Assembly (NCBI GenBank): GCA_946800325.1
Contig: CAMPEJ010000007.1
Span: 496,001-560,000 of the forward strand
DNA: 64,000 bases
Direction: 5' to 3'
From: Luzula sylvatica
Taxonomy: Eukaryota; Streptophyta; Magnoliopsida; Poales; Juncaceae
The notes beneath the pieces were generated by a model. It was not told where the DNA came from. It worked only from the letters and a program-made list of their open reading frames with translations, and did no database searches. Positions 54,437 through 64,000 of the stretch are shown piece by piece (the first letter of the stretch is position 1; each line of letters opens with the position of its first letter). Both the position numbers and the translations under genes were made by a program.

Positions 54437-57400
54437 CGAATCGTATCTTTTACCACATAACATTTCACCAAAATTTACAAACACTAAGAAAGTTTGTTTT
54501 TCGATTCAAAACAATCTGTTTATGCTTTGGGGAGTTCAAATAACGTATTTTGAGATCATTTGAATCGTATCTTTTACCACATAACATTTCACCAAAATTT
54601 ACAAACACTAAGAAAGTTTGTTTTTCGATTCAAAACAATCTGTTTATGCTTTGGGGAGTTCAAATAACATATTTGTAGATCATTCGAATCGTATCTTTTA
54701 CCACATAACATTTCACCAAAATTTACACACACTAAGAAAGTTTGTTTTTCGATTCAAAACAATCTGTTTATGCTTTGGGGAGTTCAAATAACTTATTTTG
54801 AGATCATTTGAATCGTATCTTTTACCACATAACATTTCACAAAAATTTACAAACACTAAGAAAGTTTAATTTTCGATTCAAAACAATCTGTTTTTGCTTT
54901 GGGGAGTTCAAATAACGTATTTTGAGATCATTTGAATCGTATCTTTTACTACATAACATTTCACCAAAATTTACAAACACTAAGAAAGTTTGTTTTTCGA
55001 TTCAAAACAATCTGTTTATGCTTTGGGGAGTTCAAATAACGTATTTTGAGATCATTTGAATCGTATCTTTTACCACATAACATTTCACCAAAATTTACAA
55101 ACACTAAGAAAGTTTGTTTTTCGATTCAAAACAATCAGTTAATGCTTTGGGGAGTTCAAATAACGTATTTTGAGATCATTTGAATCGTATCTTTTACTAC
55201 ATAACATTTCACCAAAATTTACAAACACTAAGAAAGTTTGTTTTTCGATTCAAAACAATTTGTTTATGCTTTGGGGAGTTCAAATAACGTATTTTGAGAT
55301 CATTCGAATCGTATCTTTTACCACATAACATTTCACCAAAATTTACAAACACTAAGAAAGTTTGTTTTTCGATTCAAAACAATCTGTTAATGCTTTGGGG
55401 AGTTCAAATAACATATTTGTAGATCATTCGAATCGTATCTTTTACCACATAACATTTCACCAAAATTTACAAACACTAAGAAAGTTTGTTTTTCGATTCA
55501 AAACAATCTGTTTATGCTTTGGGGAGTTCAAATAACGTATTTTGAGATCATTTGAATCGTATCTTTTACCACATAACATTTCACCAAAATTTACAAACAC
55601 TAAGAAAGTTTGTTTTTCGATTGAAAACAATTTGTTTATGCTTTGGGGAGTTCAAATAACGTATTTTTAGATCATTCGAATCGTATCTTTTACCACATAA
55701 CATTTCACCAAAATTTACAAACACTAAGAAAGTTTGTTTTTCGATTCAAAACAATCTGTTTATGCTTTGGGGAGTTCAAATAACGTATTTTGAGATCATT
55801 GGAATCGTATCTTTTACTACATAACATTTCACCAAAATTTACAAACACTAAGAAAGTTTGTTTTTCGATTCAAAACAATCTGTTTATGCTTTGGGGAGTT
55901 CAAATAACGTATTTTGAGATCATTGGAATCGTATCTTTTACTACATAACATTTCACCAAAATTTACAAACACTAAGAAAGTTTGTTTTTCGATTCAAAAC
56001 AATCTGTTTATGCTTTGGGGAGTTCAAATAACGTATTTTGAGATCATTTGAATCGTATCTTTTACCACATAACATTTCACCAAACTTTACAAACACTAAG
56101 AAAGTTTGTTTTTCGATTCAAAACAATCTGTTTATGCTTTGGGGAGTTCAAATAACGTATTTTGAGATTATTTGAATCGTATCTTTTACCACATAACATT
56201 TCACCAAAATTTACAAACACTAAGAAAGTTTGTTTTTCGATTCAAAACAATCTGTTTATGCTTTGGGGAGTTCAAATAACGTATTTTGAGATCATTTGAA
56301 TCGTATCTTTTACCACATAACATTTCACCAAAATTTACAAACACTGAGAAAGTTTAATTTTCGATTCAAAACAATCTGTTTATGCTTTGGGGAGTTCAAA
56401 TAACATATTTTTAGATCATTTGAATCGTATCTTTTACCACATAACATTTCACCAAAATTTACACACATTAAGAAAGTTTGTTTTTCGATTCAAAACAATC
56501 TGTTTATTCTTTGGGGAGTTCAAATAACTTATTTTGAGATCATTTGAATCGTATCTTTTACCACATAACATTTCACAAAAATTTAGAAACACTAAGAAAG
56601 TTTAATTTTCGATTCAAAACAATCTGTTTTTGCTTTCGGGAGTTCAAATAACGTATTTTGAGATCATTTGAATCGTATCTTTTACTACATAACATTTCAC
56701 CAAAATTTACAAACACTAAGAAAGTTTGTTTTTCGATTCAAAACAATCTGTTTATGCTTTGGGGAGTTCAAATAACGTATTTTGAGATCATTGGAATCGT
56801 ATCTTTTACCACATAACATTTCACCAAAATTTACAAACACTAAGAAAGTTTGTTTTTCGATTCAAAACAATCTGTTTATGCTTTGGGGAGTTCAAATAAC
56901 GTATTTTGAGATCATTGGAATCGTATCTTTTACTACATAACATTTCACCAAAATTTACAAACACTAAGAAAGTTTGTTTTTCGATTCAAAACAATCTGTT
57001 TATGCTTTGGGGAGTTCAAATAACGTATTTTGAGATCATTCGAATCGTATCTTTTACCACATAACATTTCACCAAACTTTACAAACACTAAGAAAGTTTG
57101 TTTTTCGATTCAAAACAATCTGTTTATGCTTTGGGGAGTTCAAATAACGTATTTTGAGATTATTGGAATCGTATCTTTTACCACATAACATTTCACCAAA
57201 ATTTACAAACACTAAGAAAGTTTGTTTTTCGATTCAAAACAATCTGTTTATGCTTTGGGGAGTTCAAATAACGTATTTTGAGATCATTTGAATCGTATCT
57301 TTTACCACATAACATTTCACTAAAATTTACAAACACTGAGAAAGTTTGATTTTCGATTCAAAACAATCTGTTTATGCTTTGGGGAGTTCAAATAACATAT

Positions 57401-60400
57401 TTTTAGATCATTCGAATCGTATCTTTTACCACATAACATTTCACCAAAATTTACAAACACTAAGAAAGTTTGTTTTTCGATTCAAAACAATCTGTTTATT
57501 CTTTGGGGAGTTCAAATAACGTATTTTGAGATCATTGGAATCGTATCTTTTACTACATAACATTTCACCAAAATTTACAAACACTAAGAAAGTTTGTTTT
57601 TCGATTCAAAACAATCTGTTTATGCTTTGGGGAGTTCAAATAACGTATTTTGAGATCATTTGAATCGTATCTTTTACCACATAACATTTCACCAAACTTT
57701 ACAAACACTAAGAAAGTTTGTTTTTCGATTCAAAACAATCTGTTTATGCTTTGGGGAGTTCAAATAACGTATTTTGAGATCATTTGAATCGTATATTTTA
57801 CTACATAACATTTCACCAAAATTTACAAACACTAAGAAAGTTTGTTTTTCGATTCAAAACAATCTGTTTATGCTTTGGGGAGTTCAAATAACGTATTTTT
57901 AGATCATTCGAATCGTATCTTTTACCACATAACATTTCACCAAAATTTACAAACACTAAGAAAGTTTGTTTTTCGATTCAAAACAATCTGTTAATGCTTT
58001 GGGGAGTTCAAATAACATATTTGTAGATCATTCGAATCGTATCTTTTACCACATAACATTTCACCAAAATTTACAAACACTAAGAAAGTTTGTTTTTCGA
58101 TTCAAAACAATCTGTTTATGCTTTGGGGAGTTCAAATAACGTATTTTGAGATCATTTGAATCGTATCTTTTACCACATAACATTTCACCAAAATTTACAA
58201 ACACTGAGAAAGTTTGATTTTCGATTCAAAACAATCTGTTTATGCTTTGGGGAGTTCAAATAACGTATTTTTAGATCATTCGAATCGTATCTTTTACCAC
58301 ATAACATTTCACCAAAATTTACACACACTAAGAAAGTTTGTTTTTCGATTCAAAACAATCTGTTTATTCTTTGGGGAGTTCAAATAACGTATTTTGAGAT
58401 CATTGGAATCGTATCTTTTACTACATAACATTTCACCAAAATTTACAAACACTAAGAAAGTTTGTTTTTCGATTCAAAACAATCTGTTTATGCTTTGGGG
58501 AGTTCAAATAACGTATTTTGAGATCATTGGAATCGTATCTTTTACTACATAACATTTCACCAAAATTTACAAACACTAAGAAAGTTTGTTTTTCGATTCA
58601 AAACAATCTGTTTATGCTTTGGGGAGTTCAAATAACGTATTTTGAGATCATTTGAATCGTATCTTTTACCACATAACATTTCACCAAAATTTACAAACAC
58701 TAAGAAAGTTTGTTTTTCGATTCAAAACAATCTGTTTATGCTTTGGGGAGTTCAAATAACGTATTTTGAGATCATTTGAATCGTATATTTTACTACATAA
58801 CATTTCACCAAAATTTACAAACACTAAGAAAGTTTGTTTTTCGATTCAAAACAATTTGTTTATGCTTTGGGGAGTTCAAATAACGTATTTTTAGATCATT
58901 CGAATCGTATCTTTTACCACATAACATTTCACCAAAATTTACAAACACTAAGAAAGTTTGTTTTTCGATTCAAAACAATCTGTTAATGCTTTGGGGAGTT
59001 CAAATAACATATTTGTAGATCATTCGAATCGTATCTTTTACCACATAACATTTCACCAAAATTTACAAACACTAAGAAAGTTTGTTTTTCGATTCAAAAC
59101 AATCTGTTTATGCTTTGGGGAGTTCAAATAACGTATTTTGAGATCATTTGAATCGTATCTTTTACCACATAACATTTCACCAAAATTTACAAACACTAAG
59201 AAAGTTTGTTTTTCGATTCAAAACAATTTGTTTATGCTTTGGGGAGTTCAAATAACGTATTTTTAGATCATTCGAATCGTATCTTTTACCACATAACATT
59301 TCACCAAAATTTACAAACACTAAGAAAGTTTGTTTTTCGATTCAAAACAATCTGTTTATGCTTTGGGGAGTTCAAATAACGTATTTTGAGATCATTGGAA
59401 TCGTATCTTTTACTACATAACATTTCACCAAAATTTACAAACACTAAGAAAGTTTGTTTTTCGATTCAAAACAATCTGTTTATGCTTTGGGGAGTTCAAA
59501 TAACGTATTTTGAGATCATTGGAATCGTATCTTTTACTACATAACATTTCACCAAAATTTACAAACACTAAGAAAGTTTGTTTTTCGATTCAAAACAATC
59601 TGTTTATGCTTTGGGGAGTTCAAATAACGTATTTTGAGATCATTTGAATCGTATCTTTTACCACATAACATTTCACCAAACTTTACAAACACTAAGAAAG
59701 TTTGTTTTTCGATTCAAAACAATCTGTTTATGCTTTGGGGAGTTCAAATAACGTATTTTGAGATTATTTGAATCGTATCTTTTACCACATAACATTTCAC
59801 CAAAATTTACAAACACTAAGAAAGTTTGTTTTTCGATTCAAAACAATCTGTTTATGCTTTGGGGAGTTCAAATAACGTATTTTGAGATCATTCGAATCGT
59901 ATCTTTTACCACATAACATTTCACCAAAATTTACAAACACTAAGAAAGTTTGTTTTTCGATTCAAAACAATCTGTTTATGCTTTGGGGAGTTCAAATAAC
60001 GTATTTTGAGATCATTGGAATCGTATCTTTTACTACATAACATTTCACCAAAATTTACAAACACTAAGAAAGTTTGTTTTTCGATTCAAAACAATCTGTT
60101 TATGCTTTGGGGAGTTCAAATAACTTATTTTGAGATCATTGGAATCGTATCTTTTACCACATAACATTTCACAAAAATTTACAAACACTAAGAAAGTTTG
60201 TTTTTCGATTCAAAACAATCTGTTTATGCTTTGGGGAGTTCAAATAACTTATTTTGAGATCATTTGAATCGTATCTTTTACCACATAACATTTCACCAAA
60301 CTTTACAAACACTAAGAAAGTTTGTTTTTCGATTCAAAACAATCTGTTTATGCTTTGGGGAGTTCAAATAACGTATTTTGAGATTATTTGAATCGTATCT

Positions 60401-63400
60401 TTTACTACATAACATTTCACCAAAATTTACAAACACTAAGAAAGTTTGTTTTTCGATTCAAAACAATCTGGTTATGCTTTGGGGAGTTCAAATAACGTAT
60501 TTTGAGATCATTGGAATCGTATCTTTTACCACGTAACATTTAATCAAAATTTACAAACACTGAGAAAGTTTGATTTTCGATTCAAAACAATCTGTTTATG
60601 CTTTGGGGAGTTCAAATAACATATTTTTAGATCATTCGAATCGTATCTTTTACCACATAACATTTCACCAAAATTTACACACACTAAGAAAGTTTGTTTT
60701 TCGATTCAAAACAATCTGTTTATGCTTTGGGGAGTTCAAATAACGTATTTTGAGATTATTTGAATCGTATCTTTTACTACATAACATTTCACCAAAATTT
60801 ACAAACACTAAGAAAGTTTGTTTTTCGATTCAAAACAATCTGGTTATGCTTTGGGGAGTTCAAATAACATATTTTTAGATCATTCGAATCGTATCTTTTA
60901 CCACATAACATTTCACCAAAATTTACAAACACTGAGAAAGTTTGTTTTTCGATTCAAAACAATCTGTTTATGCTTTGGGGAGTTCAAATAACGTATTTTG
61001 AGATCATTGGAATCGTATCTTTTACTACATAACATTTCACCAAAATTTACAAACACTAAGAAAGTTTGTTTTTCGATTCAAAACAATCTGTTTATGCTTT
61101 GGGGAGTTCAAATAACGTATTTTGAGATCATTGGAATCGTATCTTTTACTACATAACATTTCACCAAAATTTACAAACACTAAGAAAGTTTGTTTTTCGA
61201 TTCAAAACAATCTGTTTATGCTTTGGGGAGTTCAAATAACGTATTTTGAGATCATTTGAATCGTATCTTTTACCACATAACATTTCACCAAACTTTACAA
61301 ACACTAAGAAAGTTTGTTTTTCGATTCAAAACAATCTGTTTATGCTTTGGGGAGTTCAAATAACGTATTTTGAGATTATTTGAATCGTATCTTTTACCAC
61401 ATAACATTTCACCAAAATTTACAAACACTAAGAAAGTTTGTTTTTCGATTCAAAACAATCTGTTTATGCTTTGGGGAGTTCAAATAACGTATTTTGAGAT
61501 CATTTGAATCGTATCTTTTACCACATAACATTTCACCAAAATTTACAAACACTGAGAAAGTTTGATTTTCGATTCAAAACAATCTGTTTATGCTTTGGGG
61601 AGTTCAAATAACATATTTTTAGATCATTCGAATCGTATCTTTTACCACATAACATTTCACCAAAATTTACACACATTAAGAAAGTTTGTTTTTCGATTCA
61701 AAACAATCTGTTTATGCTTTGGGGAGTTCAAATAACTTATTTTGAGATCATTTGAATCGTATCTTTTACCACATAACATTTCACAAAAATTTAGAAACAC
61801 TAAGAAAGTTTAATTTTCGATTCAAAACAATCTGTTTTTGCTTTCGGGAGTTCAAATAACGTATTTTGAGATCATTTGAATCGTATCTTTTACTACATAA
61901 CATTTCACCAAAATTTACAAACACTAAGAAAGTTTGTTTTTCGATTCAAAACAATCTGTTTATGCTTTGGGGAGTTCAAATAACGTATTTTGAGATCATT
62001 TGAATCGTATCTTTTACCACATAACATTTCACCAAAATTTACAAACACTAAGAAAGTTTGTTTTTCGATTCAAAACAATCTGTTTATGCTTTGGGGAGTT
62101 CAAATAACGTATTTTGAGATCATTGGAATCGTATATTTTACTACATAACATTTCACCAAAATTTACAAACACTAAGAAAGTTTGTTTTTCGATTCAAAAC
62201 AATTTGTTTATGCTTTGGGGAGTTCAAATAACGTATTTTTAGATCATTCGAATCGTATCTTTTACCACATAACATTTCACCAAAATTTACAAACACTAAG
62301 AAAGTTTGTTTTTCGATTCAAAACAATCTGTTTATGCTTTGGGGAGTTCAAATAACTTATTTGTAGATCATTCGAATCGTATCTTTTACCACATAACATT
62401 TCACCAAAATTTACAAACACTAAGAAAGTTTGTTTTTCGATTCAAAACAATCTGTTTATGCTTTGGGGAGTTCAAATAACGTATTTTGAGATCATTTGAA
62501 TCGTATCTTTTACCACATAACATTTCACCAAAATTTACAAACACTAAGAAAGTTTGTTTTTCGATTCAAAACAATTTGTTTATGCTTTGGGGAGTTCAAA
62601 TAACGTATTTTTAGATCATTCGAATCGTATCTTTTACCACATAACATTTCACCAAAATTTACAAACACTAAGAAATTTTGTTTTTCGATTCAAAACAATC
62701 TGTTTATGCTTTGGGGAGTTCAAATAACGTATTTTGAGATCATTGGAATCGTATCTTTTACTACATAACATTTCACCAAAATTTACAAACACTAAGAAAG
62801 TTTGTTTTTCGATTCAAAACAATCTGTTTATGCTTTGGGGAGTTCAAATAACGTATTTTGAGATCATTGGAATCGTATCTTTTACTACATAACATTTCAC
62901 CAAAATTTACAAACACTAAGAAAGTTTGTTTTTCGATTCAAAACAATCTGTTTATGCTTTGGGGAGTTCAAATAACGTATTTTGAGATCATTTGAATCGT
63001 ATCTTTTACCACAGAACATTTCACCAAACTTTACAAACACTAAGAAAGTTTGTTTTTCGATTCAAAACAATCTGTTTATGCTTTGGGGAGTTCAAATAAC
63101 GTATTTTGAGATTATTTGAATCGTATCTTTTACCACATAACATTTCACCAAAATTTACAAACACTAAGAAAGTTTGTTTTTCGATTCAAAACAATCTGTT
63201 TATGCTTTGGGGAGTTCAAATAACGTATTTTGAGATCATTTGAATCGTATCTTTTACCACATAACATTTCACCAAAATTTACAAACACTAAGAAAGTTTG
63301 TTTTTCGATTCAAAACAATCTGTTTATGCTTTGGGGAGTTCAAATAACGTATTTTGAGATCATTTGAATCGTATATTTTACTACATAACATTTCACCAAA

Positions 63401-64000
63401 ATTTACAAACACTAAGAAAGTTTGTTTTTCGATTCAAAACAATTTGTTTATGCTTTGGGGAGTTCAAATAACGTATTTTTAGATCATTCGAATCGTATCT
63501 TTTACCACATAACATTTCACCAAAATTTACAAACACTAAGAAAGTTTGTTTTTCGATTCAAAACAATCTGTTTATGCTTTGGGGAGTTCAAATAACATAT
63601 TTGTAGATCATTCGAATCGTATCTTTTACCACATAACATTTCACCAAAATTTACAAACACTAAGAAAGTTTGTTTTTCGATTCAAAACAATCTGTTTATG
63701 CTTTGGGGAGTTCAAATAACTTATTTTGAGATCATTTGAATCGTATCTTTTACCACATAACATTTCACCAAACTTTACAAACACTAAGAAAGTTTGTTTT
63801 TCGATTCAAAACAATCTGTTTATGCTTTGGGGAGTTCAAATAACGTATTTTGAGATTATTTGAATCGTATCTTTTACTACATAACATTTCACCAAAATTT
63901 ACAAACACTAAGAAAGTTTGTTTTTCGATTCAAAACAATCTGGTTATGCTTTGGGGAGTTCAAATAACGTATTTTGAGATCATTTGAATCGTATCTTTTA
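54437..64000. repeat. Block h: shuffled end region with short 7-8-monomer returns (units 439-516)
   Basis: The same monomer types continue, but no long block match was found. A change at position 88 (gtttattc) occurs only in units 455, 463 and 470, returning after 8 and then 7 units; the A11 unit returns at 466, 474, 501 and 511. Units 483-490 match the right part of the block-d type segment, with the G21/atttaatc unit at 488, but the C120 unit expected ten units earlier is absent. Units 448-456 and 491-501 share an order. The last 16 bases (63985-64000) begin unit 516. No gene, transposon or unique sequence is seen. Confidence 0.75.

Larger units (their letters stand above)
1..64000. repeat. 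124-bp satellite DNA array, 516 tandem monomers, no gene
   Basis: The window is filled by one 124-bp unit repeated head to tail in a single orientation. The same motif starts at 1, 125, 249 and 373 and is still exactly in phase at 63985, giving 516 full units plus 16 bases. Phase was checked every 1,860 bp and never shifted, so no net insertion or deletion was found. The consensus is about 29% GC, with A/T tracts near positions 12-15, 34-40, 61-65, 72-75 and 112-115, and one G run at 93-96. The unit is not a multiple of three (124 = 3 x 41 + 1), so a reading frame rotates through all three phases. On the plus strand the consensus has stops at positions 1, 22, 49 and 115 in one phase and at 105 in another, so open frames end after about 50-55 codons; the minus strand has stops in every phase. 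What is seen is a tandem array; a centromeric or pericentromeric location is inferred. Confidence 0.97.

Noticed and set aside
1..64000. CRISPR array
   Set aside because: There is no short conserved repeat alternating with unique spacers; the whole 124-bp unit is conserved, and the array exceeds 500 units with no cas genes.
1..64000. Protein-coding tandem repeat gene
   Set aside because: The unit length is not a multiple of three and stops recur in all phases on the minus strand and in two phases on the plus strand, so no frame stays open beyond about 55 codons on the consensus.
1..64000. Plasmid or phage origin iterons
   Set aside because: Iterons are about 20 bp and few in number; this is a 124-bp unit over at least 64 kb with no replication gene.
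1..64000. Embedded transposon or unique insertion
   Set aside because: Phase is kept at every 1,860-bp checkpoint and every line read fits the unit, so there is no room for an insertion unless it is an exact multiple of 124 bp made of the same unit.
1..64000. Assignment to a named satellite family or species
   Set aside because: I do not recognise the unit; a search of the consensus against repeat databases and genome assemblies would be decisive.

Overview
The whole window is one uninterrupted satellite-DNA array. A 124-bp, AT-rich monomer (consensus 36 G/C of 124, about 29% GC) is repeated head to tail 516 times, and 16 bases of a 517th copy finish the window (516 x 124 = 63,984). The window begins and ends inside the array, so the array is longer than 64 kb. 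No gene, RNA gene, transposon, CRISPR array, unique spacer or inversion was found. I checked the repeat phase every 1,860 bp (15 monomers) from end to end and it never slips, so essentially all variation is single-base substitution. In what follows, monomer n (counting from 0) covers bases 124n+1 to 124n+124, and 'position' means position inside the monomer.

The sequence points to eukaryotic heterochromatin, most likely a centromeric or pericentromeric array. The evidence is a nucleosome-scale unit, megasatellite-like length and higher-order repeat (HOR) organisation. Nothing in the sequence identifies the species; an insect, another invertebrate or a plant would all fit. No CENP-B box is present.

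The interest lies in the nested higher-order structure. Monomers carry linked substitutions at about 20 positions (1, 11, 18, 33, 37, 42, 44, 47, 50, 60, 61, 71, 80, 83, 85, 86, 93, 100, 109, 115, 116, 120, 121). These markers let blocks of monomers be matched. (a) 1-3472: a roughly 12-monomer HOR with 6-, 10- and 12-monomer returns. (b) 3473-12648: two copies of a 37-monomer (4,588 bp) block in tandem. (c) 12649-18972: new monomer types appear for the first time. (d) 18973-30628: two copies of a 47-monomer (5,828 bp) block in tandem. (e) 30629-40424: a partial third copy passing into 20-, 20- and 17-monomer repeats. (f) 40425-49476: a 38-monomer block also found at 30629-35340, followed by 16-monomer and 7-monomer tandem duplications. 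(g) 49477-55800: the block of (f) again, with a 2-monomer loss and a 6-monomer tandem duplication. (h) 55801-64000: the same monomer types in a more shuffled order.

The blocks work together only as a record of repeated unequal exchange that is always in register with the 124-bp unit. Several junction monomers are visibly chimeric (monomers 64, 284, 392, 432/433), which places individual crossovers within tens of bases.
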